Assembly: GCA_031841125.1 (NCBI GenBank)
Contig: CM063108.1
Span: forward strand, 5,253,683-5,317,682
Reading direction: 5' to 3'
DNA: 64,000 nt
Origin: Acanthococcus lagerstroemiae
Taxonomy: Eukaryota; Arthropoda; Insecta; Hemiptera; Eriococcidae
Shown here: one piece after another, positions 23,746-34,494 of the stretch
Layout of the letters: each line of letters starts with the position of its first letter
Numbering within the stretch: position 1 is the first letter of the stretch
The notes under the pieces: model-generated
Told to the model about the DNA's origin: nothing
Databases searched by the model: none
The model's input: the letters and a program-made list of their open reading frames with translations, nothing else
Made by a program: the position numbers and the translations under genes

Positions 23746-24284
23746 CTCAAATTCATGTACCCTGTACTTATACCAGACTCCTACAATTAAAGTGTAGAAG
23801 GTTGAGTTGGAATTCGCTTTGTTGTCCACTTTTCTTGCTTTTTAGAAATTCATTAGAAATACTTATTTTATGGGATACGGAGGTAATGCAGAACCCCCCC
23901 CCCCCGCCCCGCCTTCCGTTGCTGCAACTTATATTGTGGAAATGTTGGAGTTTGGCTCACTACACCAATGATCCGTGCCACTTACATGCTACTCTTTCCT
24001 TGCTGCTGTTCCCTGTAATCATGCTGTCCTCTTGGTGTCATTGTTGATTTCGCTGGTACTGCTTCCATTCGGTTGGTCTAGAGAACATAGGGAACTTTTC
24101 CATGTGGTCCGCTGATGCTGATGTTGTGTTGTAATTTTTTCTACCTTGCTCGTTATCTGAATTTTCTTATTAACGCTGACTGTTTTGTCCTGTGGGCTGC
24201 GCTGTTCTAGGGTTCTTTTGTTCCTTTTCTCCCTGTCTTCTTGGTCTTTGGTCTTCGGTATGTTTTTCAGCTCGTCTATATTTT

Positions 24285-24571
24285 TTATTTTGATGGTATA
24301 GATTTTCCCTCCCTTTTTCTTGCTAGTACGTCACCATTCCCCGTCTTTACAAATACGATTGTCCCTTCGTCACGACATATTTTGGTTTCTCTCAGTATTT
24401 CCTTGCGTTCTCCATTGAAGTGTTGTCGATTTATATTGGTGACCCCCTCTATCGCTAATTTTTTTACTTTACCTTTCTTTTTGATGTTGTTCTTGACCTC
24501 ATTGTTGCTAAGTTTTACTATAATTCCGGGTGTTCTTTTCTTTCCTCCAGTCCGTGAGCCGTATATATACA
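24285..24571 (-). pseudogene. LINE ORF1, C-terminal part
   Basis: The minus-strand frame reads IYGSRTGGKKRTPGIIVKLS, then ILRETKICRDEGTIVFVKTG and a basic end NGDVLARKREGKS. A pattern of PIIV.L followed by L.ET.K...G.I.FV...G.VL.RK is that of the RNA-binding C-terminal domain found in ORF1 of many non-LTR elements and in baculovirus FP-like proteins. The start is cut by the Mutator-like element at 24572-27281; the frame continues on its other side (27285-27386). A roughly 500-base stretch of broken frame links it to the endonuclease below. Confidence 0.7.
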
Positions 24572-27281
24572 GGGTGTCCATTCTCTGGAAAATCTGGAAA
24601 ACCTGGAAAAGTCAGGGACTTCTGGAATTTTCAGCATTTTCCACCTAAAAGTCAGGGAATTTTGTGAAAAAATCGACTGCGAAATTCTGTAGTATGTCAA
24701 ACAGATTTTACCCCATTTCTTATTAAAAAAATTTTCCTGAGCGAACTCGTATCTTTTTTCTTTCACAGGAGAAGGGAGGGCGTGGGTATTACAACTCCCT
24801 CTCCTATCGCAGTAGTAGATACAGAGTGTGATGGTGTGATGAAATCGTTTTCATGGTATTTGTTTCGCGTCTACATCTTTCTATTAAGGCTGCTATACAC
24901 TTAAATGTATTTTGTGACTTTTCATAAACCATTTCACGAAAAATATGACGAAACGCGAACCAATCCCTATACACTTCTCCCAATATCAGCTGTTTCGTGT
25001 TTTCATCTCAGTTTGTTCGCGAGAATTAGAAAATCAGCGCGAAAAGACGCGAAAATGATAAAATATTCGGTCTAGCTTCTCTCCCTAGTGTAATGATTTT
25101 TTTGAGAAAGTCGTAATGAAACGAAAATTTAAAAGCCAATAAAGTTACCTTCTGGGACATCCTGCCATCGGGTTTTTCTTCGTTCCTCTCGCCTTCGCAA
25201 ATGTAAATAAGGGTGAATGAAAGGCACTTCCGAGATTTTGGGGCTAGAGTAATTAATCCACAAGATTTTAAAAAAATCTAAAGACTGCATGATAATTATT
25301 ATCGCGTTACGAATGAGTCCATTGTTTCCAGATATATGACCTTATATTGTATCTGTCGATACTCTTAAATTGAAGCCTCTTCCGCCCCCCCCCTGGTGCT
25401 ATAATTTTCCAGATCCTAACCACCTTTTTACTTTCATAGCATTTGTCGTTAGATATGCTGCAGCTTTTTCACCTGGGTTCTAGAATTCATTTTAATAGTT
25501 ATTTTCCCTCGGCATGCACTTATCAGCACGCAAAAAAAAAAAAAGAAAAGTGCATGCAATATCGACAGTCACAATGAAAAAGACAAATGAATGCAATTAA
25601 AAAACAGGCCTCACGAAACGAAAATTAATTGAATGCAAAAAGTAAATAATAATTTATACTAGTGAACGTAAAAAATTTACTGAGTTAAGAAAGCCTTCTT
25701 CGCTTTCGCAGGGTGTCCTCTTTTAAGTTTCTAACCCAGAGGAACATTTTTTGCAGTGACCGGTACGTCGACTACTTTTTGTTTAATAAGTATGCCTAAC
25801 CTGTGCTTACAAACGTGTTTCTTCAGAAAAATGGAGCACGAGCAACTCGAATCAGTAAGCTGCTGCACTGGGTTTAGCGTTAGAGACCAAATGCTGTATC
25901 GGTGTTCTTTGAAACTATCCCAACGTTTTCCATGTACCCTCCAATTTTTATGCTTAGCCAGTAGTGTCGGTGTCAATGGTTTCTTGCAGGTCACTGACCC
26001 AACGAAGTTCTGCGTGAATCCATATGTGACGTCGAGGCTGTTGAAATACCGGTGTATTTGCTGAAGTCCAATGATAATAGCCGACGTCCACATCTTATGG
26101 ATGATAAAGTCTCGTCCCAAACCTTGTCGCTCCATGTAGGTACTTGATTAATCAGTCAGTTCTCTGTCTAGCTAGCTGGTCACCGGGTTCTCACAAACAT
26201 GAGCATGTTTACACCCTCAACCTAGAATACCTATTTACACATCTGTTTTTTTTTCTTCATTTTTTTACATTACGTGCACGTTCCTGTCCTCTTTCGTTAA
26301 TATTTCTTTTCAATTTCGTTGTTCCACTTTTCCTTTTGCTTTTTCCTGTTTTGCGTGCAAAATCTTTTTTTCAAGCGTGCTGTTATATTTTCCCCTTTCT
26401 TTCTCCCTAAACCATTTAGGCTGCACGAGGGAGGGGCTAATTCCGGTTACTCTAATTTTCCTCAAGTTTCAAATTCTTTACGAGATTCTAAGGTCAATTT
26501 TTTGGACAGGATAGCCAACCAAGCTCTGTGTCGCTGATTTGAATATCGCCTCAGATTTTTATACGACCCCTTCCAGAGTACTGTCATAATACCAATTCAA
26601 CTTCTTCGACGAAAAATTGCGCGAAGTGTCGAAATAGGGGTGATTTTGTGTCGCTGATTTCGAATATCGCTTCCGATTTTTAATCTGGACCAAATTTAAG
26701 CTCCTGTGCTTTTTCAGTTGAGAAATTTTTATGACGTTATTTTGTTAAGCAACACTTTGAATAAATAAAACTGTATTTTTACTTTATTCGGTGGCTTTAA
26801 TTAGAAAGGGTGAATTCCGAGTCAACCGTTGCTTGTCCTACGCTCTTGCTACCTCATTGGTCGCACCAGGAGGGACAGGATCCAAAAATGACCCCTAAAA
26901 TCGAATACAGCGACCTCGAAAACCTATAAACGAATTTTCGAATTTTATTCTTTCATCCCGCCCCTTCACGGTTGGCATTAAGTCGTACGAAAAAAAAATC
27001 TGTGAAGTCGTTAATTGACATCGCACCACGCTGCAGCCCATAGAGCGCGTCTTTATTTCTATCATTAAATTTTTACACCCCCTCTGCCACAACTTCATAA
27101 GCATACGGTAGTAAAAAAAAAGTTTGTGGAGTGATTGATATTCGCCGCTCACGATGTTCGAAAAAATTTGATCCCCCCCTGCATGTGTAATTTGTATTTG
27201 AAGGGTCTGGAAAAGTGAAAAAATTGGCCTGGAAAACCTGAAAAAGTCAGGGAAAATCATTTCCGAACAAGAATGGACGCC
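24572..27281. mobile_element. Mutator-like DNA transposon, 2.7 kb, decayed
   Basis: The left end CAGGGTGTCCATTCT (24570-24584) is mirrored by the right end read inward, CAAGGCGTCCATTCTTG (27284-27268). Just inside both ends lie GGAAAA/CCTGGAAAA/AAAGTCAGGGA words. The two outer flanks are consecutive parts of one LINE ORF1 (KEYEIY on one side, IYGSRTGG on the other), which shows these are the two ends of one insertion. The flanks are AT repeats, so the exact duplication cannot be read. Inside, on the minus strand, is a SWIM-domain transposase remnant (25663-26135). A fuzzy GATTTCGAATATCGC repeat lies at 26510-26700. Confidence 0.75.
25663..26135 (-). pseudogene. SWIM-domain transposase C-terminal remnant (Mutator-like)
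   Basis: A minus-strand open frame of 134 codons ends in RWDSFKEHRYSIWSL, then a SWIM zinc finger with C-x-C and C-x-H (SSCSCSIFLKKHVCKHRLGI), then VPVTAKNVPLG. A TAG stop follows, but the frame continues KLKRGHPAKAKKAFLTQ to a second stop; this basic K.KRG.P.KAKKA tail is the usual end of this family, so the TAG is a premature stop. SWIM fingers close to the C terminus are typical of Mutator-type transposases and of arthropod proteins derived from them. The catalytic DDE part is not recognisable. Its place inside inverted ends supports an element-borne gene. Confidence 0.78.
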
Positions 27282-27284
27282 TTG

Positions 27285-27386
27285 ATATATTTCGTATTCC
27301 TTCAGTTGCAAACCCATTTCTCTTTCCTTCGCGTTCCTCCTTTGAGCTTGGGATCCCATTCAAAATAATATTATTTTTCCTGCTAT
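27285..27386 (-). pseudogene. LINE ORF1, middle part between two insertions
   Basis: About 100 bases of minus-strand coding remnant read NNIILNGIPSSKEER, then shift frame to GLQLKEYEIY. RKNN..LNGIP is the usual junction after the coiled coil in LINE ORF1 proteins. It is the short bridge between the plus-strand LINE (27399-28280) and the Mutator-like element (24572-27281). Confidence 0.65.
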
Positions 27387-27398
27387 ATTTTCCTGTCT

Positions 27399-28280
27399 AA
27401 TCATCTGAGATTTGCTAATGATATTGTTATTATAGGGAAAAGCAGCAGGGAGCTTGAAGCAATGGCGGAGGATTTGAGGAGAGAGAGAGCAAAAACTTTG
27501 GTCTAACAATAAACTACGATAAAACCAAAATTTTGACCAATATCGAACACTTTGATCAGATTAGCATGGAGAATAACAATATCGAAATAGTTAAAGATTA
27601 TAAGTATCTTGGCCAAAACATGACCATAGAAAATAGAACTAAAAACGAAATCAGAATCAGGCAAGCCAATGCCTGGAAGGCGTTCTGGCCCTAAAGGGAT
27701 ATTCTTAAGGGGAAACTTTAATTGCAATCTAAAATAAAAATACTTGAAAGTACTGTCTACCCGGTACTGACCTACGGGGCGCAAACGTGGGCCTGTACTA
27801 ATAACCAAATGCATAAAATGGAAACAACGCAACACGCCATGCTAAGGAACATATTGGGCATAACATTAAGGGACAAAATCCACGTTTCGGAATTGTTCAC
27901 CGAAACAAAAACTAAAAACATTGTCATGATCATCAAAAAGCTAAAATTTAACTATGCAGGGCATGTTGCGAGAGAAGTCAGGTTGAAATGGAACGGAGTT
28001 TCCACTTTGTGGACCACGGGTGAGGGAAAACGCAAAGTTGGGAGACCATCGAAAAGATGGGTAGATGAGGTGATCGCGATGGCCGGCCCCAATTGGGCAC
28101 AGAAGGCCGCAAACAGAAAAATTTGGTTAGATTTGACCAACGCTCATACCCAGAACTGGGTGGCTGGGTGAGGAACGAGACCAACTCCCCTCACGAACCT
28201 ATCGACTCGAAGTAACTATTCCGTCGATTTCGTTCCGCCGAGCCCGCGAGCTTGTAATAAAATAATTTAAAAAAATAATA
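27399..28280 (+). mobile_element. LINE fragment (reverse transcriptase C-terminal half) with 12-bp duplication
   Basis: It begins inside the reverse transcriptase at the catalytic box, LRFANDIVIIGKSSRELEAM; FAND replaces the usual F/YADD, so the second box residue needed for catalysis is altered. It continues GLTINYDKTKILTN and DYKYLGQNM, then, after a stop at about 27692, an open frame of 149 codons (27722-28171) with VYPVLTYGAQTWACT, NILGITLRDKI, GHVAR and GRPSKRWVDE, the standard post-RT region. It ends with an A/TAA-rich tail. ATTTTCCTGTCT flanks both sides (27387-27398 and 28281-28292). It is a 5'-truncated, dead insertion into the minus-strand LINE. Confidence 0.9.
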
Positions 28281-28292
28281 ATTTTCCTGTCT

Positions 28293-28545
28293 TCCAGACT
28301 CCGAGATAGGTTTCCATTTTCGCAGCTCAGCATCGCCACCTCCTCCTTTAGTTCTTCATTTTCGTCTTTGAGTATCCCTAGTCGTGCATTAATGTTTGAT
28401 ATATCGTTCTTATTAATGCTAGCTACTTCACTTTGGGTGACCCTCTACTATCTGCTTTATGTTCCTCAGCTCCTCCAGAATAAGTCCTTCCTCCTGACAT
28501 ATCTGGTCCGGATACCGAATGTATCGATTGCATATGTACTAATAC
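28293..28545 (-). pseudogene. LINE ORF1, N-terminal coiled-coil part
   Basis: On the minus strand, EEGLILEELRNIKQIVEGH and, after a frameshift, GILKDENEELKEEVAML and NGNLSRSLEDRK form a heptad-rich, Glu/Lys/Leu coiled coil. Removing the plus-strand LINE and one duplication copy joins SLEDRK to the NNIILNGIP stretch at 27386, as expected for a LINE ORF1. A plausible start lies near 28538. The element therefore ran from about 28545 down past 22755 before it was broken. Confidence 0.65.
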
Positions 28546-29735
28546 TGTTCTTGTTACCGCTTGCTTTTCACTGGTCAATTCTTGCGCATAAAAACTGAAC
28601 CGTACGTAACCCGTTGCACGCGAAAACTCACGTTATCTTTCTTGTCTTATCTTGACCGAACTCTTCTTGTACAACCCAAATCAGTAAGAAAACCTCAGAT
28701 AAGACGTCCATTTGAAAAATTTTCGAACCCCGTCGCAATTTCCTTTCGGTACGTTCTTGCCTCCACCGGTTCGTATTTTTCTCTGATTTTGCACGCTACT
28801 CTTCATCTGATGCTGCGAATACAAGCATGAATTTGCTATTTGCTACGTACCACCAGTGTATGCAGCCCTGCACAGCCTTCGGAGAGCTCATCTTGCGATA
28901 CTCGATACCTGTACAAGTCGGCCGACTATCATCATCGGAATTAGCGTGCTCGTGATCGCGTCTAATCACGCGCGTAATTAGACCAGAGTCCTAATTACGG
29001 ATTAGCCAACTAGGCGTTTTCCGTATTTATTATTCGCCGATATGGTCGTCCGTAATTGCAAGGCGGCTTCCGGCCACCCCATCGACGTATACGCGACCAC
29101 GAGACCGACTACTAGATAATGTGCGAGCTTTTATCATGGGCGGCGGCATCGGGCTCGCCGGGCTGGTTACCGACGGACAAGGTAACGTCGTCATTAAGAC
29201 TCACCTATGGTGATTCTCTGCTGTTATTGTTGTGTCGTTTTCCTCTCTGTTTCTCTTCCTTTCATCGCATAGGTAGGTGTACATATTCGGATCCGAGTAA
29301 CAGAGCAGCAATTTACCGGCGAGAAAACGCGAAACTTGTGATCAAACGCGTGCACAGACTGGTGTTGGAAAAAGAGAAAAAAATGATAAAGTAAAATCGA
29401 AATCTGCCCTAAATACGACAAATAGTAGAAAGCGTGTGGGTTTCGGCCGCCGCGAGACCACGGCGAACCCTTTTTCTCGGTAAAGCGGGAAAAAGCATTC
29501 GAAGTGACCGACTGACCATCGACACAGTCATTTTAAAAACTGTATTCGAATAGCTGTACTCGAAAAAAGAATGAAGCTGAATTAATCAGCCGAGAAGAAT
29601 ACGGAGAGTCGGTACGACCACTTACAGCTCATTTGAAATTCAGCCAAGAAAAAGCGATCGCTAATATTTATTAAACAGACGGATGAGTTATTTCGAGAGC
29701 AAAATCGATTTAATTGCGCCGGCCGGTACGCGTAT

Positions 29736-29738
<3 letters not shown>
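28546..29738. other. Non-repetitive CpG-containing stretch, possible host regulatory or 5' exon DNA
   Basis: From about 28860 to 29520 the sequence has more CpG and less homopolymer than its surroundings and matches no repeat seen here. Around 29119-29185 the stretch GGGCGGCGGCATCGGGCTCG runs to GGACAAG/GTAACG, which would fit a splice donor, but the coding potential is weak. No gene can be claimed. Confidence 0.3.
28936..29012. promoter_or_regulatory. Cluster of homeodomain-like TAAT sites
   Basis: Within 77 bases lie GGAATTAG, GTCTAATCACG, CGTAATTAGAC, CCTAATTACG and GGATTAGCC. GTCTAAT and ATTAGAC form an inverted pair around CACGCGCGTA. TAATTA is the core of many homeodomain sites and GGATTA that of Bicoid/Otx-type sites. 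Function is inferred only from site density in non-repetitive DNA. Confidence 0.35.

Positions 29739-29784
<46 letters not shown>
29739..29784. repeat. TG dinucleotide microsatellite, about 23 units
   Basis: An uninterrupted TG run of 46 bases, followed by a G-rich stretch (GGTAGGGGGGAGGGGGC). Likely length-polymorphic. From 29785 to 31040 no gene or repeat was recognised, apart from a G run at about 30450-30458. Confidence 0.95.
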
Positions 29785-29785
<1 letters not shown>

Positions 29786-31039
29786 TAGGGGGGAGGGGGC
29801 ACTAGAGCAGATCGACGACTGACAATATAATTGGCTTGTGACGGAGGAGATGGCGTTGAAACGAAAACCATAGAAAAAAAATTTGGCTGCGTTCATTTTC
29901 TGCCGGTGACTTCTGACTCGTTCGACGTATTATTGGAATAATTTTTTTATATTGCTCAGCGTCGGACTGCCCACGTAAAACCGTGCCTAGTGAATCACCG
30001 AGGAGGGCCTAGCGAGTTGAAAAATTCGTGCATTTGCTCGTCAAAGATTGTTTATGAGCCTCCCCCTCCGCTCCCCCCACAAGACCTAATAGCTTAAACG
30101 CCGAAGGCTCAGTGTTTGGCCAGTGCGACTTTAATTTCACTGGTGTAGGTGCAGCCGCCGATGAAGAGCTTTCATTAATCATATCCTTAGGTAGAGAAAT
30201 CGGCACTTCGTTGGTGTAATCCGGGATGTCACTTTAAACGTATTTCAGAAGGGGACATTTCTGCGATTAATCCACGTAATCCTCCAAGATCTTCAAATGA
30301 CTGAAATCTTTAGAAAAATCCTTGAATTTTGCGAGGCGCATAAAAAATCTGCAGTCATAGAAGAGAAATCCCGGGGGTTGGCAACCCTGTGACTGTCGCA
30401 TATTTAGCGGTCGCGTCTCGTTATAATTTTATGCCCCCTTTAATTTATCGGGGGGGGGGCGTACCTGTCGCGTCACCGGTACTCATATATTAGGGTGGAA
30501 AGAAAACAATTTTTTCGCAAAGCAAGTAAGTGGAGGGAAAGAGTGCGCAAAAGGTGTCTCTCGAACTAAAAATGTAACTTTTTTTAAAAATTAGTTTATG
30601 CTTAGAAAGTGCATATAAATGGATTAACAGTTTGAGAAAAGTGCATAGAATTTTGCAACGTATTCCCGGTAGGTGACTCATACATTAATCAAGTCGTCTA
30701 GGTTTTATAATTATGAATTATTTGGCAACCTTGTATGAGAAATTTGCTAATTTTTGCGAATTCTTTGATCTGGATGTCTGAGCTAAACTTATACATGATA
30801 ACTCAGTTCATTAAGGTTGTATTTACATTACCCATCCTCGATAAGGTTCTAGTTACGTCAATTAGTATGATATCAGTTGAAGTTGGAAGAAAAAAATCAA
30901 GAAATTAGTGTCACTCTTTTTCTGAGAATTGGAAACAGTGTCTTCAAGTGGCATGCATTATACAAAATGTAATGAAATAATTCAAATTTTACTACCATAA
31001 AAAACTGATTACGATACTTCGTTTGATTTTCCAAGTTTA

Positions 31040-31395
31040 ATTGATCCCTTCCCCCTTCAAGATAAAGTTTGAGTTGGTGGTGTCCAGATTAACGACGTTG
31101 TTCAGTTTTTCACTCCAAGTTAATTGTGTTCATTTGATGGAGAAAATGTTGAATTTGTGGTCCTAATCGGAGCGAGCTCAAGAACGTGGTACGATATTCA
31201 AAATTAGCGACCTCCTCCACACTCACCCCTTACAGAATGGCCAACTTCCTGATGCGATATTTAAAATTAGCGACCACTCAAGGAATCCGTATTTCGATAT
31301 ATTGCTTGGTCCCTTTCCATTCAAAATCCCAAAATTGGTGGTACATTCGAGCTCATCTTTCGGGTGAGAGCAAACGTTTTACCCCGAGAAGAAAG
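31040..31395. repeat. Fuzzy repeat with AAAATTGGTGGTAC words
   Basis: CCAAAATTGGTGGTACATT at about 31328 matches CCAAAATTGGTGGTACGTT near 8706. ATTCAAAATTAGCGACC and TTAAAATTAGCGACC occur at about 31195 and 31260. The units are diverged and of uncertain period. From 31395 to 32840 no gene or mobile element could be supported; a partial end ACAGGGTGCATCACGAATTGG lies at 31848. Confidence 0.35.
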
Positions 31396-32844
31396 TCACT
31401 TTAAGATCCATGTTCATCCCTTGAAGGTCTGACTTTGCAATAAAAAGAAGAAAAGAGAAAATCCAGCCGTATAAAAAGGGCGCCCTTGTTAATCTGGACA
31501 CAGTGGGGAGAACTGGTTTTTGTTTAATCGTGAAAGCATTTGCTGAATCAACAAGGATGTGACTGAATATATCCTCTGCGTTTTTTCCGTTTTTATATAT
31601 TTTCATAGTTTGCGGACTCAAAAGGTCCACATTCGAGATATCTTTCTCGGATGCGGATAATTTGAGGTTACTAAAAATGGCCACGAGTTCTGAGATTTTT
31701 GCGTTTTTTCCCCCTTTCATTAATATGTTGGAATTGTGTACTGGATCTACCGCTCAATACAAAACATTATCATTTTTGGCAATTGGACATGGTGATCTGG
31801 AAGTCAAAGAAAATTCATCCGAGCACGATACTTTCTTGACTCATTATACAGGGTGCATCACGAATTGGTATTTCAGTATTTTTCGAGGTTCTTTCACACT
31901 TTATCTCATTTAACACTACTCATGCTCCATGGAAATCATTTTATGACTTCGTTCCATGGTACAAGAAAGGGGGGCACTATGTCGTCCCGCTTACTTTATT
32001 CGACTCAGATTTTTGAAAAAGTCCATAAACGAGTCACTGATCCGCTTTCGGTACTTTACCTTATATTTTAGAAAATAGGTCTCTTTCGTTTCTCTCACCT
32101 AATCATAATTTCGAGCTTCCGATCTATATCGACCAGAGCATTCGACTGCCACTTTGAGGTTCACGATTTAGAAACTGATACCGAACTATAACTGAAAGAG
32201 GTTTTCTACAAACCACATATATGTCTATCAGGATGTAGAATGATCGTCGTACCTATACTAGACGACCACGCCAGATGAATTAGAATTACAAACGAGGCAG
32301 CTCTAATAACACGTTGCTGGCTTGCGGATCAGAAGATAAAAAAAACGAATTCACGAGACTGCCATCAATCAGGCGAACAACGATGAGTTGATTAGAACCG
32401 ATTGACTTCGAAATGACGCGCTCGATTAATTACCCGGCAATTTTTGCAGGCGTTTTTATACTTGGTTCTTGAAAAATGACGCCGCTAGGTATCTTTTGTT
32501 TTAGCTTGTTTAGAGTACATACACCGAAAAAAATAAAATCAGCTTCTATTACGCGCTTCCGATATATTATAAAATTTTGTATTACTAAGTCGTAAGTGCT
32601 GTTTTTTGGCATTTCTAGTTCGTCAGTATTATGTGTCTTTGCGCATTAGATGCAGCATGACTGCCGTTGCAGTCGAAGAAAGGGACACAAAAGCCGACAG
32701 ACGCAGTAGGAAGCATTTTTGTGAAAATGAGCTTTTTTCTTGCTGGTTCATCCGCCTGAAAGTTCTTTCATTTTCATTATGCTGTACTTTCACCCTACTA
32801 CTAGCTTTGGCGGCGAGTATGTATTTTTATCTTTGTGTTAGGTA

Positions 32845-34440
32845 GCATTGTATGCGCCATGTGCTCAGACCTTGTAGTCCATTGCACTTTTTCTCAAGTT
32901 CGCTCTGTAGCCTCACTTTTACAGTCAATGTGAGAATTTTACTGAGTTCTATCCATTTGACGCATCAATGCTTCGTGTCTTGTCCCGGCTATTGTTGGGC
33001 ACTGACATATGATGTGATTCGAGGTTTCTGCCTCTTCTCCACAGTGCCTACGGGAGCTGCTTTTCGCCATTTCTATTTTATACCACGTGTGTTTTGTAGC
33101 CCCGTGACCAATTAGTAGTCCGACCATGAGAATTGCATGTCTTCTGTCGAGTCGTAGTGGATAACGCGCTGGTTTCCGAATCCGGAGGTTCCGGGTTCGT
33201 GCCCACGTAGCAACTCGCTATATTTCGACCTGGCTCGGTTTTTCGGTAAGACGAGACGAGGTCTAAGACAGCGCGAACGGCCTCCCCGACGTCTCTGAAG
33301 TAATGCTCGAAAGGGCAGATTCCAGGGCTTGGGTTAAGAGTGAAATTAGAAAAGATGAGCCCTACCTAATAAGAACTCAGCGTACTTACCAGGGGCGTCC
33401 CCTATCAGTGCTTTGCTCACTTTAATACTACTGACCATTCACTAGTGCATTTCCATCTGCTTCCTTATACAAACCTTCATCTTGGATTTTATGACGATGC
33501 TACAGGAAGACACGGCCTGGGCGTTGCCTGTTCCTTTTTTATGCCCTCCTTTGCTAGCTTGTCAGCTTTCATGTTCCCTTTTATGCCGCAGTGCCCCGGC
33601 GTCCATAGTATAGTGAAATGGTTGTCCTGAGTATGGGTGTATAATTTGTTAATGCAGGCCGCCATCACCAAGGATGTAGTTTGGTATCCCAATAGTGCTA
33701 CAAGCTGTTTGTCTATTTTGTAGAAGTATTGATCTGCTTATTAACAAGGATCTTCGGCTGGCTTCTATCAACGGCCACTGTGATCGCCATTACCTCTGCT
33801 TGGAATATAGTGACGCCCGCACCCGGTGGCAGCACTGAGTAGTTGTCAGCGCCTTCTGCATTCGTGATTCCGATTCATACCCCTTGATTATTCTTTGAGG
33901 CATCTTCACACTGCACAAGCTCCTCTTTTTGTAGAATGCTTGCCACCTCTTTTCCCGTGCCTCCCGTGTATCAGTGCACAGTATGGCTTGTCAAAGAAGT
34001 GTTCATCCGCGATTCGGTCCCTCGGCATCCCAAAACATTTGTCCATCTTCCCCACCATCTCCCATATTCTTCCATGACCTGTTTCTCGGGCTCGGAGGTT
34101 TAGTTGGCCCAGATGATAAACCCCCGTTATTGCAGCTGCTTCCATAGCAGTGTGAATGGCGGCAGTTTTAGAAGTCTCTTAAATGCTTTTGTCGGCTCTG
34201 TTTTAATTGTTCCCGTCGTCATCACACTCGCCAGCCTTTGCAGGTGGTCCAGTTCCTCCCTGACTTTGGCCAGGCGGACCTGGCCCCAGCACACATCTGT
34301 CGCGCATGTGATTCTGGGACGTACTACACTGGTATATATCCAGTGCATCAGTTTAGGAGAGAGTCCCCCGGTCCTGCCGACAAAGATTTGGCAAGCTTAA
34401 GGAGCCTCAATCCCTTTGAGCATATTTGCTGAGAATTTCT
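32845..34440 (-). pseudogene. LINE with RNase H domain, 3' part, decayed
   Basis: Minus-strand pieces in order: HWIYTSVVRPRIT with HLQRLASVMTTGTIKTEPTK (post-RT region, 34348-34127), a bridging frame with NLRARETGHGRIWEMVG (34145-33906), then HFTILWTPGHCGIKGN and MKADKLAKEG (the C-terminal part of an RNase H domain, about 33630-33530). After an interrupting SINE come LDRRHAILMVGLLIGHGATK and a zinc-finger-like C-GE...H-C ending (HCGEEAETSNHIICQCPT). RNase H after the reverse transcriptase marks clades such as I, LOA and R1-like elements. Frameshifts make it inactive. The 5' end is truncated near the minisatellite. Confidence 0.8.
33152..33355 (+). mobile_element. SINE family A, copy 2, nested in the RNase H LINE
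   Basis: Starts within the A box region (GTAGTGGATAACGCGCTGG), then B box GGGTTCGTGCCCACG, CGGCCTCCCCGACGTCTC and AATGCTCGAAAGGGCAGATT, ending ATTAGAAAAG. The first dozen bases of the head are missing compared with copy 1. LINE coding sequence continues on both sides, so the SINE inserted later, in antisense to the LINE. No target-site duplication was recognised. Confidence 0.85.
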
Positions 34441-34494
34441 CATCCGCTCGCTTACTATCAACCCTTCCAGGGCGCTAAAAATATCTGTGAATTC

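Noticed and set aside
24241..24648. 135-codon plus-strand open frame with hydrophobic composition
   Set aside because: It is the antisense shadow of the LINE ORF1 C-terminal region on the minus strand.
26895..27359. 154-codon minus-strand open frame, the longest in the window
   Set aside because: It runs across the junction between LINE ORF1 remnant and the end of the Mutator-like element; only the first part is real coding remnant.
29582..29896. 104-codon minus-strand open frame with a His-Thr run
   Set aside because: The run is the translation of the TG microsatellite.
34127..34400. Plus-strand open frames of 64 and 98 codons
   Set aside because: They are antisense shadows of the minus-strand LINE post-RT region.
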